The notes: generated by a model from the letters alone, not told the origin. A DNA stretch of 64,000 nucleotides from Acidovorax sp. RAC01 (GCF_001714725.1 NZ_CP016447.1:2433001-2497000); one strand, 5' to 3'; counted from the stretch's first letter, positions 53,440-62,958 are shown. Numbers and translations are program-made.

Positions 53440-56015
53440 GCGGTGGCTCCGGCGTCGGCGCAGCGCTGGGCCAGGTGGGCCAGTGCCTCCTCTACCTGGT
53501 CCACCAGCACCAGGCACAGGTCGCCGGGCTGCAGGCGCGCCAGTGCGGCATCGATGGCGATGAACTCGCCGCGGATTTCCTCCACATGCGTGGTGCGGCT
53601 GGCGCCGGCCAGGCCTTCGCGCAGCAGGGCCATCACCTCGCCATCGCCCCGGCCGCGCTGGGCTGCGTCCTGGTACAGGATCACCTCGTCGAATGCCGCG
53701 CCCAGGATCACGGTCTGCTCGCGGATGTCTTCGTCGCGCCGGTCGCCCGCGCCGCTGATCACCACGCTGCGGCGCTTGCCGGGCAGCGCGTCCACGGCAC
53801 CCACCAGGGCGCGCATGGCATCGGGGTTGTGGCCGTAGTCTGCAATCACGGTGGCGCCGCGGTAGTCCATGATGTTGAAGCGGCCGGGGGCGTTGTCGCT
53901 GTCGTTCACAAAGCCCGAAAGGCCCCGGCGGATGGTCTGCCACGGCATGCCCACGCCCCAGGCGGCGGCCACGGCCGCCATCACGTTCTCGACCTGGAAA
54001 CCGATCTTGCCGTTGCGCGTGATCGGCACATCGCGCAGGTGGATGGTCTCGCGCCACGAGCCTTCGGAGGCCACGATGGAGTCGCCATCGACATACACGG
54101 TACGGTGGCCCTGCGCGCGGTGCGTGGCCATCACGGGGTGGTGCCGGTCGCTGGCAAAGAAGATGATCTTGCCGGGGCACGACGGCGCCATGGCGGCCAC
54201 CACGGGGTCGGCCGCGTTGAGCACGCCGTAGCCGTTGGCGGCCACGTTCTGCACGATCACGCGCTTGACCACGGCCAGGTCTTCCACCGTGGTGATGTAG
54301 TTCAGGCCCAGGTGGTCGCCCGCGCCGATGTTGGTGACCACGGCCACGGTGCAGCGGTCAAAGCCCAGGCCTTCGCGCAGGATGCCGCCGCGGGCGGTCT
54401 CGAACACGGCGGCGTCCACCTCGGGGTGCAGCAGCACGTTGCGGGCGCTCTTGGGGCCGCTGCAGTCGCCACTGTCGATCTGGCGGCCGTTCACGTACAC
54501 GCCGTCGGTGTTGGTCATGCCCACGCGCAGGCCCTGCGCCGTGAACAGGTGCGCAATCAGGCGGGCGGTGGTCGTCTTGCCGTTGGTGCCGGTCACGGCC
54601 ACGGTGGGGATGCGGCCGTCGTCGCCCTGGGCGTACAGCTTGTCGACCATGGCCTGGCCCACATTGCGGGGCTTGCCGTAGCTGGGGGCCAGGTGCATGC
54701 GCAGGCCGGGGGCGGCGTTCACTTCCACAAAGCCGCCGCCTTGCTCTTCAAGGGGGCGCAGCACGGTCTCGGCCACCATGTCCACGCCGCAGATGTGCAG
54801 GCCCACCATCTGGGCGGCGGCCACGGCGCGCGCGGCTACGTCGGGGTGCACGTCGTCGGTCACGTCGGTGGCCGTGCCGCCGGTGGACAGGTTGGCGTTG
54901 TTGCGCAGGATCACGCGCTGGCCCTTGGCGGGCACCGACTCGGGCGTCAGGTCCTGCATGGCCAGGCGTGCAATGGCGATGTCATCGAGCCGGATCTTGG
55001 TCAGCGAAGTGGCGTGGCCTTCCCCGCGGCGCGGGTCGAGGTTGACCTGCTCGACCAGCTGGCGCACGGTGTGCTGCCCGTCGCCCAGCACCTGGGGCGG
55101 CTCGCGGCGGGCCGCGGCCACCAGCTGGTCACCCACGACCAGCAGGCGGAAGTCGTGGCCGGGCAGGAAGCGCTCGACCATCACGGTGCCGTACTCGGCC
55201 GCGTTCTTGTACGCTTCTTCCAGCTGGGCGCGGTCGGTGATGTTGACGGTGACGCCCTTGCCCTGGTTGCCGTCCTGCGGCTTGACTACCACGGGCAGGC
55301 CCACCTTCAGGGCCACTTCCCAGGCTTCTTTCACGGTATCCACCGGCTTGCCCAGCGGCACTGGCACGCCTGCGGCGTGCAGCAGGCGCTTGGTCAGGTC
55401 CTTGTCCTGGCCGATGGATTCGGCCACGGCGCTGGTGGTGTCGATCTCGGCGGCCTGGATGCGGCGCTGTTTGGAGCCCCAGCCGAACTGCACCAGGCTG
55501 CCGCGCGTCAGCCGCCGGTACGGGATGCCCCGCGCCACGGCGGCATCGACGATGGAACCTGTGCTGGGCCCCAGGCGCTCGTCTTCATCGAGCTCGCGCA
55601 GCTCGGCGATCACGGCCTCGGCGTCGAACGTGCCGTTGCCCAGCGCGGCCTCGATGAGCTGCTGCGCGCATTCAAACGCTCGGCGGCCCACGGCTTCCTC
55701 GCTGTACTCCACCACCACCTGGTACACGCCGGGGTCGATGGTGGCCGTGGTGCGCGCAAACGTCACCGGGCAGCCCGCCTGGGCCTGCAGGGCCAGGGCT
55801 GCGGTCTGCAGCACATGTGCCAGCGAGATGTCGGCATCGCCGCCTTCGGGGTGCAGCACGCCGATGGCTGGAAACAGGGCCCGCAGCCGCGTTTCAAAGC
55901 CTGCGATCTGCGCCATGGCGCGTTCCGATTCGGCGCAGGCCACCACGGCCTCGATGGCCATGTGGCGGCTCCAGAGGTTGGGGCCACGCAGGGCCCGGGT
56001 GCGGGATACATCCAT
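53436..56015 (-). CDS. cphA: Cyanophycin synthetase
   Basis: An 859-residue enzyme that builds the Asp-Arg polymer cyanophycin. The N-terminal domain begins RALRGPNLWSR. An ATP-grasp domain in the middle (LPVVVKPQDGNQGKGVTVNI, then MVERFLPGHDFRLLVVGDQ, VEVNAAPGLRMHL) adds Asp, and a Mur-ligase-like C-terminal domain adds Arg, with the intact P-loop GTNGKTTTARL (G476) and later DYGHNPDAMRALV. The length is normal for CphA1. GAAAG precedes the ATG at 56015. The paralogue cphA' lies 98 bases upstream on the same strand. Confidence 0.94.
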   Translation of the reverse strand: MDVSRTRALRGPNLWSRHMAIEAVVACAESERAMAQIAGFETRLRALFPAIGVLHPEGGDADISLAHVLQTAALALQAQAGCPVTFARTTATIDPGVYQVVVEYSEEAVGRRAFECAQQLIEAALGNGTFDAEAVIAELRELDEDERLGPSTGSIVDAAVARGIPYRRLTRGSLVQFGWGSKQRRIQAAEIDTTSAVAESIGQDKDLTKRLLHAAGVPVPLGKPVDTVKEAWEVALKVGLPVVVKPQDGNQGKGVTVNITDRAQLEEAYKNAAEYGTVMVERFLPGHDFRLLVVGDQLVAAARREPPQVLGDGQHTVRQLVEQVNLDPRRGEGHATSLTKIRLDDIAIARLAMQDLTPESVPAKGQRVILRNNANLSTGGTATDVTDDVHPDVAARAVAAAQMVGLHICGVDMVAETVLRPLEEQGGGFVEVNAAPGLRMHLAPSYGKPRNVGQAMVDKLYAQGDDGRIPTVAVTGTNGKTTTARLIAHLFTAQGLRVGMTNTDGVYVNGRQIDSGDCSGPKSARNVLLHPEVDAAVFETARGGILREGLGFDRCTVAVVTNIGAGDHLGLNYITTVEDLAVVKRVIVQNVAANGYGVLNAADPVVAAMAPSCPGKIIFFASDRHHPVMATHRAQGHRTVYVDGDSIVASEGSWRETIHLRDVPITRNGKIGFQVENVMAAVAAAWGVGMPWQTIRRGLSGFVNDSDNAPGRFNIMDYRGATVIADYGHNPDAMRALVGAVDALPGKRRSVVISGAGDRRDEDIREQTVILGAAFDEVILYQDAAQRGRGDGEVMALLREGLAGASRTTHVEEIRGEFIAIDAALARLQPGDLCLVLVDQVEEALAHLAQRCADAGATA

Positions 56016-56112
56016 GGGGTTTCTTTCAGGGGTCGGTCGGGGCTCTCGGGCGCTGGTCAGCGTTCGGTAGTCGCAGTTTTCGTGGGGCGGTAGGGGGGAA
56101 AGCGGGCTCAGA

Positions 56113-58323
56113 TCAGCCGTGCAGGGCCGCCCGCGCTGGCAGGTCGGGCTCGAAGGTCTTGATGCCGGCGCCAATCAGGTCGGGGGCAATGTCCAGCGCC
56201 CAGGCAGCCCCGATGGCCGCCAGCAGGGCATCGGTGTCGGGCACCACGGCATTGCGGCCAAAGGTCAGCTCGGACAGCGAGCCCAGCACATGTTCGGCAT
56301 TGCCGGTGGCCAGCACCACCCGGCCGTTCTTGACCACCACCGCGCGGCCATTGCCGTTGGCGCGGTGCTCCACCACCACGGGCAGCGTTGCGTCCTGCGC
56401 GTACAGCACCACCGCGCCGTCCGACAGGGGGGCCAGGTCAGCGACCTGCGGTATGGCGGCGTTCAGCACGGCGGCGCCTTCGGACAGCACCACATCCACC
56501 TGGGTGCGCATCACCTTGGTCATCTGCTCCTGCTCGTGCACGTCGAATTCGGCCAGATTTTCCACCCCGTCCATGTCGGTCACCACGCCCACCTGGCAGC
56601 GGTCGTACGCCAGGCCATCGCGCAGGATGGTGCGTGCGTTGCTCTCGATCACGGCGGCCTGCACCATCTTGTTCATCAGCAGGCGGTGTGCGGCCTCCCA
56701 GTGGGCGCAGTCGGTGGTTTCCATGCAGCGGCGGTCGAGGAACATGCCTTCGGTGCAGGCCAGGCCGGTGTGGTGGCCGCTCAGGTGCAGCAGCCAGCCC
56801 ACCAGCCGGGCAATGGTGGAGGTGCCGCGCGTGCCGGCCACGCCCACCACGGGAATGCGGCCGGGCTGGGCGTCATCGTTGCCGTCGTCGCTGGGGAACA
56901 GGTGTTCCACGATGGCCTGGCCCACGGGGCGGGGCGCGCCTTCCGCCGGCTTGAGGTGCATCAGCAGGCCAGGACCGGCGTTGACTTCGACAATCGCGCC
57001 GCCCTGGGCCTGCAGTGGCTTGGAGATGTCCATAGCCACCAGGTCGATGCCGGCAATGTCCAGGCCCACCACCTTGGCCGCCAGCGCTGCGATGTAGGCC
57101 ACGTCGGGGTGCACGTCGTCGGTGCAGTCCACCGCCACGTTGCCATTGCGCTCGATCACCACCTGCCGGCCTGCGGCGGGCACGGCTTCGGCGTCCAGGT
57201 CCTGGCGCTTGAGTTCGAGCTGCACCTTGGAGTTGGTGGCGATGTCGATGATCTCCAGCGGGTACTCTTCCTCGTAGCCGCGGCGCGGGTCGGAGTTGAG
57301 CTGGGTGTCGATCAGTTCGCGCACGGTGGAGCGGCCGTTGCCGGTGATGCTCACCACCTCGCCGCGGGCGGCGGCCACCAGCTTGCCATTGACCACCAGC
57401 AGGCGGTGTTCGTTGCCGGGGATGAAGCGCTCGACCATCACGTCGCTGCCCTCGGGGTAGGCCACGTGGTAGGCCGCCTCGATGTCTTCCTGCTTTCGCA
57501 GGTCCAGCGTCACGCCGCGGCCGTGGTTGCCGTCAGATGGCTTGACGACCACGGGCAGGCCGATGTCCTGCGCGGCTTCCCAGGCTTCTTCGGGGCTGTG
57601 GACCACCTGGCCTTCGGGGATGGGCACGCCGCACGACTTGAGCAGGCTCTTGGTCAGGTCCTTGTCGCTGGCAATGCCCTCGGCGATGGCGCTGGTGTAT
57701 TCGGTCTCGGCCGTCCAGATGCGGCGCTGGCTGGCGCCATAGCCCAGCTGCACCAGATTGCCATCGTTCAGGCGGATGTGCGGGATGCCGCGGTCGGTGG
57801 CTGCGGTGACGATGCACGCGGTGCTGGGGCCGAGGTACTGGTCGTCCACCTCGGTGCGCACACGCGCCACGGCGGCCTTCACGTCGAAGGGTTCATCGTT
57901 GATCGCCGCCATGATCAGTGCGTGGCCCTGGGCCAGCGCCACCCGTGCCACGCTCTCGTCGCGTGCGCGGAACACCATGCGGTACACGCCGCGCTGGCTT
58001 GTACTGCGGGTCTGGCCAAAGCCTGTGGGCATACCGGCCAGGTTGAGCAGTTCGATGACGATGTGCTCGAGCACATGGCCGCACCAGGTGCCTTCTTCCA
58101 GCCGCTGCAGGAAGCCGCCGCGCTCGCCCACGCCGCAGTGGTGCTCGATCAGCGCCGGCAGCCACTGTGTCAGGCGGGCGGTGAATCCGGGAATGGTGTG
58201 CGACGGATAGTCTTCCAGTTCCCCCAGGTCCAGCCAGACCTCCAGCACCGGGCGGTAGGTCCAGATGTTGGGGCCGCGCAGGTAGTTGATGCGAAGCAGT
58301 TGGATGTCGTTGAGTTTCGCCAT
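56113..58323 (-). CDS. CphA'-type cyanophycin synthetase paralogue with degenerate ligase P-loop
   Basis: A 736-residue relative of CphA, about 120 residues shorter. The N-terminal domain (NYLRGPNIWTYRPVLEVWLD) and ATP-grasp domain (LPVVVKPSDGNHGRGVTLDL, MVERFIPGNEHRLLVVNGK, IVEVNAGPGLLMHL) look intact. The Mur-ligase P-loop reads GTRGTSTIARL (G497), where CphA has GTNGKTT: the ATP-binding lysine is gone and the C-terminus is cut short. It may add only one amino acid, use dipeptides as proposed for CphA2, or support CphA. The ATG at 58323 opens the conserved start MAKLNDIQLL. Confidence 0.9.
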   Translation of the reverse strand: MAKLNDIQLLRINYLRGPNIWTYRPVLEVWLDLGELEDYPSHTIPGFTARLTQWLPALIEHHCGVGERGGFLQRLEEGTWCGHVLEHIVIELLNLAGMPTGFGQTRSTSQRGVYRMVFRARDESVARVALAQGHALIMAAINDEPFDVKAAVARVRTEVDDQYLGPSTACIVTAATDRGIPHIRLNDGNLVQLGYGASQRRIWTAETEYTSAIAEGIASDKDLTKSLLKSCGVPIPEGQVVHSPEEAWEAAQDIGLPVVVKPSDGNHGRGVTLDLRKQEDIEAAYHVAYPEGSDVMVERFIPGNEHRLLVVNGKLVAAARGEVVSITGNGRSTVRELIDTQLNSDPRRGYEEEYPLEIIDIATNSKVQLELKRQDLDAEAVPAAGRQVVIERNGNVAVDCTDDVHPDVAYIAALAAKVVGLDIAGIDLVAMDISKPLQAQGGAIVEVNAGPGLLMHLKPAEGAPRPVGQAIVEHLFPSDDGNDDAQPGRIPVVGVAGTRGTSTIARLVGWLLHLSGHHTGLACTEGMFLDRRCMETTDCAHWEAAHRLLMNKMVQAAVIESNARTILRDGLAYDRCQVGVVTDMDGVENLAEFDVHEQEQMTKVMRTQVDVVLSEGAAVLNAAIPQVADLAPLSDGAVVLYAQDATLPVVVEHRANGNGRAVVVKNGRVVLATGNAEHVLGSLSELTFGRNAVVPDTDALLAAIGAAWALDIAPDLIGAGIKTFEPDLPARAALHG

Positions 58324-58559
58324 GGATTGCAGCGTTGGTGTTGGCCTGGCCCCGCCGGCTGGGCAGGGCAGATAAGGGGATCGCCCGAGATTGTGCGACA
58401 GTCTGACGCGGCGCGGCAGTGTCAGCGAAAAGTGGGGATTGGGCGTTAATGGGGGGATGCGCCCTGCAGCGGTGCCGCTGTGCCGGCACATCGCGGAGAA
58501 TGCGCTCTCCCGTGCAGCCGGTGACCGATGGCGGCCGGGGGCGGAAATACCAGACAAAA
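58324..58559. promoter_or_regulatory. Divergent promoter gap of the cyanophycin locus
   Basis: The 236-base gap separates cphA' (minus) from the ABC exporter (plus), so both promoters should lie here. It is GC-rich, and no clear hexamer pair or long palindrome was found. Confidence 0.4.
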
Positions 58560-60881
58560 ATGCAACATCACCATTCTGTGGACGCCTCGGGTGTCTTCGC
58601 CAGCCCCGTGGGGGCAGATCTGCGGGCCCTGCTTTCTTCTACTGAGAACGTGCTGGCTGCGCTGCAGGTTGACCTGAGCGCCGACCTGCGGTTTGCCGAG
58701 GGCTGGGTGGTGGTCACTTCCGGTCGGCTGCTGGCCTGCGCCGCGGGCAGCACCCAATGGCAATCGTGGCCGTTGGGCAGCGGCCGCACCCTGCAACTGC
58801 AAGACCACGGTGGCGTAGGTGCCCTGTCGCTGCATGACGCGGATGCGCGCCTGGCTCTGTGGCGTTTCACGCTGGCCCACCATGCGCAGGCGCTGCGGCT
58901 GGTGCAGCGCTTCGAAGACCAGAGTGCCCGGGCGGTGGGCGGCGCCCTGCACGGCAGCCTGGACGCCCAGGCCGACGAACCCGCCTGCCCCACATGCCAT
59001 ACGCCGCTCCCCCCGGATACCGATGAATGCCCGGCCTGCGCCCGCGCCCAGCCACCGCAGACATCCACCTGGGTGCTGCTGCGCCTGTGGCGCTTCGCGC
59101 GGCCCTACCGCAACCAGCTGGCCGCCGGTTTTGCGCTGACGCTGGCGTCCACCGCCGCCACACTGGTGCCGCCCTATCTCACCATCCCGCTGATGGACGA
59201 CATCCTGATCCCGTTCCAGAACGGCAAGCAGATCGAGCCCGGGCTGGTGCTGCTGTACCTGAGCGGGCTGCTGCTGTCGGCCCTGGCGGCCTGGGGCCTG
59301 TCCTGGGCGCGCACTTATATATTGGCGCTGGTGTCTGAGCGCATTGGCGCCGACCTGCGGACCACCACGTACGAGCACCTGCTTCGCCTGTCGCTCGACT
59401 ACTTTGGCGGCAAACGCACCGGCGACCTGATGGCGCGCATTGGCTCCGAGACCGACCGGATCAACGTGTTCCTGTCGCTGCACGCGCTGGATTTCGTGAC
59501 CGACGTGCTCATGATCATGATGACGGCGGCCATTCTGTTTTCGATCAACCCGTGGCTGGCGCTGGTCACGCTGGTTCCGCTGCCCTTCATCGGCTGGATG
59601 ATCCACACCGTGCGTGACCGCCTGCGCACCGGGTTTGAAAAAATCGACCGCGTATGGTCCGAGGTGACCAACGTGCTGGCCGACACCATTCCGGGCATCC
59701 GCGTGGTCAAGGCCTTTGCCCAGGAAAAGCGCGAGGCCCAGCGCTTTCGCGATGCCAACCAGCACAACCTGGAAGTCAACGACAAGCTCAACAAGACCTG
59801 GAGCCTGTTTACCCCCACCGTTTCGCTGCTGACCGAGATCGGGTTGCTGGTGGTGTGGGCGTTCGGCATCTGGCTGGTGTCGCGCAACCAGATCACCGTG
59901 GGCGTGCTCACTGCGTTCATCGCCTACATCGGCCGGTTCTACGGGCGGCTCGATTCCATGAGCCGCATCGTCTCGGTCACGCAGAAGGCTGCTGCGGGCG
60001 CCAAGCGCATTTTTGACATTCTGGACCATGTGAGCAATGTGCCCGACCCAGCCCAGCCGGTGAAGGTAGACAAGGTGCAGGGCGCCATCACCATGCAGGG
60101 CGTGGGTTTCCGCTACGGCAGCCGTGCGGTCATCAAGGATCTGGACCTGAACATCCGCCCGGGCGAGATGATTGGCCTGGTGGGCCACAGCGGCTCGGGC
60201 AAGAGCACGCTGGTCAACCTCATCAGCCGTTTTTATGACGTGAGCGATGGCTCCATCCAGGTGGATGGGGTCGACATTCGCCGCTTTGCGGTGGCCGACT
60301 ACCGCCGCCACATCGGCCTGGTGCTGCAAGAGCCCTTCCTGTTTTTTGGCACCATCGCCGAAAACATAGCCTACGGCAAGCCCGAAGCCACGCGCGAGGA
60401 AATCGTGGCCGCAGCTCGCGCTGCCCATGCGCACGAGTTCATCCTGCGCCTGCCGCATGGCTACGACTCGCTGGTGGGCGAGCGCGGCCAGGGCCTGTCG
60501 GGCGGCGAGCGCCAGCGCATCAGCATTGCGCGTGCGCTGCTGATCGATCCGCGCATCCTGATCCTCGATGAAGCCACCTCGGCGGTGGACACCGAGACCG
60601 AAAAGGAAATCCAGAAAGCCCTGGACAACCTGGTGCAAGGCCGCACCACCATTGCCATTGCCCACCGCCTGTCCACCCTGCGCAAGGCCGACCGCCTGGT
60701 GGTGATGGACCGCGGCGAAGTGGTCGAGGTTGGCCCGCATGACGAGCTGATGGAAAAGCAAGGGGCCTACTGGCGCCTGTACGAGGCCCAGGCGCGCCGC
60801 GCCGAGGAAGACGCACAGGCAGCAGGCGTCATCATCGACAGCAGCCTTCTGCATCCGGCGCACCCCGCCGGCCAATCCTGA
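58560..60881 (+). CDS. Cyanophycin-linked ABC exporter with N-terminal domain and zinc ribbon
   Basis: A 773-residue half-transporter. The exporter core starts only near residue 165: six-helix membrane domain (RPYRNQLAAGFALTLASTAA onward) and ATPase with GHSGSGKST, LSGGERQRISIARAL, ILDEATSAVDTE and AHRLST. Before it lie about 140 residues of a soluble domain and a zinc ribbon with C143, C146, C157 and C160 (CPTC...CPAC). The position next to cphA/cphA' and a DUF1854 gene matches a group I recall as cyanophycin metabolism-associated ABC transporters. The cargo is unknown. The ATG at 58560 is used; in-frame codons upstream look non-coding. Confidence 0.9.
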   Translation: MQHHHSVDASGVFASPVGADLRALLSSTENVLAALQVDLSADLRFAEGWVVVTSGRLLACAAGSTQWQSWPLGSGRTLQLQDHGGVGALSLHDADARLALWRFTLAHHAQALRLVQRFEDQSARAVGGALHGSLDAQADEPACPTCHTPLPPDTDECPACARAQPPQTSTWVLLRLWRFARPYRNQLAAGFALTLASTAATLVPPYLTIPLMDDILIPFQNGKQIEPGLVLLYLSGLLLSALAAWGLSWARTYILALVSERIGADLRTTTYEHLLRLSLDYFGGKRTGDLMARIGSETDRINVFLSLHALDFVTDVLMIMMTAAILFSINPWLALVTLVPLPFIGWMIHTVRDRLRTGFEKIDRVWSEVTNVLADTIPGIRVVKAFAQEKREAQRFRDANQHNLEVNDKLNKTWSLFTPTVSLLTEIGLLVVWAFGIWLVSRNQITVGVLTAFIAYIGRFYGRLDSMSRIVSVTQKAAAGAKRIFDILDHVSNVPDPAQPVKVDKVQGAITMQGVGFRYGSRAVIKDLDLNIRPGEMIGLVGHSGSGKSTLVNLISRFYDVSDGSIQVDGVDIRRFAVADYRRHIGLVLQEPFLFFGTIAENIAYGKPEATREEIVAAARAAHAHEFILRLPHGYDSLVGERGQGLSGGERQRISIARALLIDPRILILDEATSAVDTETEKEIQKALDNLVQGRTTIAIAHRLSTLRKADRLVVMDRGEVVEVGPHDELMEKQGAYWRLYEAQARRAEEDAQAAGVIIDSSLLHPAHPAGQS

Positions 60882-60913
60882 CCCCTTGAATCCCCGGTTC
60901 GCCCCCATTCGCC

Positions 60914-61417
60914 ATGTCCACAGCCACGTCTACCCCTTCGCCTCGCCACCCGGTGGCCGTTCAGATGGTGCGCAATGCCCACGGCCGGCTGGTACTTGTG
61001 CTGGCCGACGGCTCCCGCCACGAAGGGGTGACGCCGGTTCGCGCGTTCCCGATTGCTGCGCCGGCCGAAGGGCTGTCACTCATCGGGCAGGATGGTCACG
61101 AGCTGCTGTGGCTCGACCACCTCGACCAGCTGCCCGCTGACGCGCGCCAGCTGGTGGAAGAAGAGCTGCAGGTACGCGAGTTTGTGCCCACTATCGAAAA
61201 AATCGTTGCGGTATCTAGCTTCTCGACCCCGAGTACCTGGGACGTGCAGACCGATCGGGGCCCGGCCCGCCTGGTGCTGAAAGCCGAGGAAGACATTCGC
61301 CGGCTGGGCGGGCGCACGCGCCTGCTGATTGCCGGGGGCGATGGTGTGCAATTTCGCATTGCCGACACCACGGCGCTGGACCGGCAGTCGCGCCGGATCC
61401 TGGAGCGCTTTCTCTGA
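60914..61417 (+). CDS. DUF1854 family protein of the cyanophycin locus
   Basis: A 167-residue soluble protein with VQMVRNAHGRLVLVLADGSR near the start, LWLDHLDQLPADARQLVEEE in the middle and the basic/acidic end FRIADTTALDRQSRRILERF. This matches DUF1854 as I remember it. It begins 32 bases after the exporter stop on the same strand, so the two are probably one transcript. Its N-terminal style resembles the extra domain of the exporter (both discuss a ligand-like beta-rich region), but this similarity is only impressionistic. Function unknown. Confidence 0.85.
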   Translation: MSTATSTPSPRHPVAVQMVRNAHGRLVLVLADGSRHEGVTPVRAFPIAAPAEGLSLIGQDGHELLWLDHLDQLPADARQLVEEELQVREFVPTIEKIVAVSSFSTPSTWDVQTDRGPARLVLKAEEDIRRLGGRTRLLIAGGDGVQFRIADTTALDRQSRRILERFL

Positions 61418-61827
61418 TCTGCTGATTGCCGGAGCGCCACCGCAAGGCGTTCGCGCGGCGGTGGATTGAACTCCGTTCCGTGGGCGCGCCGCCAGGTGGG
61501 GCGTGGCCGCGCATTTCAGTGGCGGGGTGCGGGCGCTGACTTCGCCGGCCTGCGGCCGTTTCATTGCCCGCTGAGAATGGATCGCGGCACGTCTTTCCCG
61601 TTCGCCGCCTTTTGCGTGCGCGTGCCGCTTTGCTGCTTGTCTGTCACGGATCCCCGCTTCACCTGCATGCCTTGGGGACAGCCTCTGCTCCCGCTCGGAG
61701 GTAAGTGAAAACCCTTAATTTCGGTCGATCCTTCAAAAAGACCTAAATTTCCCCTTCTTTTTGCCGTAATGAATGTACGACGACGGCGTAAAGCCGTCCG
61801 AACACACTCAACTTCCGGGCCATTGTC
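61418..61827. other. Intergenic region with an AT-rich core
   Basis: This 410-base gap carries no convincing gene. Bases 61705-61775 are clearly AT-richer than the surroundings, with repeats such as CTTAATTTC and CTAAATTTCC, and probably hold the promoter of the next gene. A short hairpin GACGGC/GCCGTC lies at about 61780-61796. Confidence 0.4.
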
Positions 61828-62259
61828 ATGCAACTGCCACCTGTCGACCGATCGCCGAGTTGGCGTCCTCAGGGCGCTGATTTGTATTCCACTGGCGCCT
61901 CTGGCGCCCCTGCAGTGCGCCCCATCAATGCGCCCAACCCCGTCGAGTCCATGGACCGGATGGGGGAGGGGGCCATTGTCAAGGCGCCTGACAAGCCCTC
62001 TGCCCCGGACTCTCCCAACCGGGACTGGACCGCGGTGAAAAAGAAGGAAACGGTGGAGGAGCCCCCTGAGCCGCCCAAGGAGCCCATCTACAAGCAGTTG
62101 CTGGAACTCATCCAGTCGATGTGGCGCGCCAGCGGAACTGCGGTGGAGGTGGCCCAGGACATCAACAAAATGACGATGCAGGAGCGCATGGCCCAGCAGG
62201 TCAAGAACGAACCCCTGACGTACTCCGACCCGAAGATCAAGCGCACCGGCGGCCTGTAA
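61828..62259 (+). CDS. Unknown hydrophilic protein (143 aa)
   Basis: A 143-residue protein. The first 85 residues are Pro/Ser/Ala-rich and look disordered (MQLPPVDRSPSWRPQGADLY, then KKETVEEPPEPPKEP). The C-terminal third could form helices (IYKQLLELIQSMWRASGTAV, MTMQERMAQQVKN). There is no signal peptide or membrane segment and no clear ribosome-binding site. I do not recognise a family. Coding is supported by the composition, the sensible protein ends and the AT-rich promoter-like region upstream. Confidence 0.6.
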   Translation: MQLPPVDRSPSWRPQGADLYSTGASGAPAVRPINAPNPVESMDRMGEGAIVKAPDKPSAPDSPNRDWTAVKKKETVEEPPEPPKEPIYKQLLELIQSMWRASGTAVEVAQDINKMTMQERMAQQVKNEPLTYSDPKIKRTGGL

Positions 62260-62420
62260 TCGTTTCGGCGCGACCAGAACCTGCGCTCTGGGCAGACTGT
62301 TGGGTACGCCGCCCCTGCGGCATTGGCCTGAGCCGCTTGACCCGGCTGGCGTGACGACCCCGCGTGACTTCTTGAGCGTGCAGTGTCAGGAGCCGTCCCG
62401 GCAACAACCCTGTTTGTTCG

Positions 62421-62777
62421 TCACTGCACACCGCTACCGGCGTTGTGCGCTGCTGCCTTGCTGCGCTCACGTTCGGCCCGGTACTTGGCGGCAAAGGCGC
62501 GGACTTCCTCGTACGACACATGCTGATCCCGATCCGTGTCCGCGTCGTCAAACGCAGCAGAAAGCCGTGGAAACAGCACCACCTCGGTTCGGCTGAGCCT
62601 TCCGTCGCCATTCATGTCCAGCATGCGGAAATCGCGCATTGCCTTGACCTCGCCTTTGGAGGGGCTGGAGCTGGCCGCAGGGGGCTGTGCCGGCGTGGGC
62701 GCTGAAGCCTGGGCCCACGCCGGGCCCAGCAGTGCCACGGCCCACACAGCTATTGGATGAAAAAGAACGCTTGGCAA
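62421..62777 (-). CDS. Secreted EF-hand protein
   Basis: A 118-residue protein with a signal peptide (LFHPIAVWAVALLGPAWAQA) and two EF-hand calcium loops, DMNGDGRLSRTEV and DTDRDQHVSYEEV, separated by about 20 residues. The first keeps all expected oxygen ligands; the second is close to consensus. A Lys/Arg/Glu-rich tail follows. The start is TTG at 62777, supported by GGGAG six bases upstream; no ATG fits. It is likely a periplasmic calcium-binding protein. The leader region is unusually rich in TTGCA/TGCAA words. Confidence 0.75.
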   Translation of the reverse strand: MPSVLFHPIAVWAVALLGPAWAQASAPTPAQPPAASSSPSKGEVKAMRDFRMLDMNGDGRLSRTEVVLFPRLSAAFDDADTDRDQHVSYEEVRAFAAKYRAERERSKAAAHNAGSGVQ

Positions 62778-62958
62778 TGTCAGCTCCCGTTGCAGGATTA
62801 CATGGTTGCACAGACCTGCACTGGCAAGGTGCGTTGCAACCGGCTTTTGCAGCCTTCACCTCCGGGTTGCAAGGCTTTGCAATTCTTTTCGGGCCCCAGC
62901 GCCAGCGCCAGACTGCAACGCTGCGGGTGCGTACGGTGCTGATGACGCTGCGTAAACG
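62778..62958. promoter_or_regulatory. Leader of the EF-hand gene with repeated GTTGCA motifs
   Basis: GTTGCA or its complement TGCAAC occurs at 62789, 62805, 62833 (as palindrome GTTGCAAC), 62866 and 62914, with further TTGCA words at 62847 and 62878. Such clustering suggests multiple binding sites of one regulator, though part may be chance. Confidence 0.35.

Noticed and set aside
53382-58449. Two very long plus-strand open frames opposite cphA and cphA'
   Set aside because: Both are His/Gly/Ala-rich mirror frames of well-conserved genes, without ribosome-binding sites or recognisable motifs.
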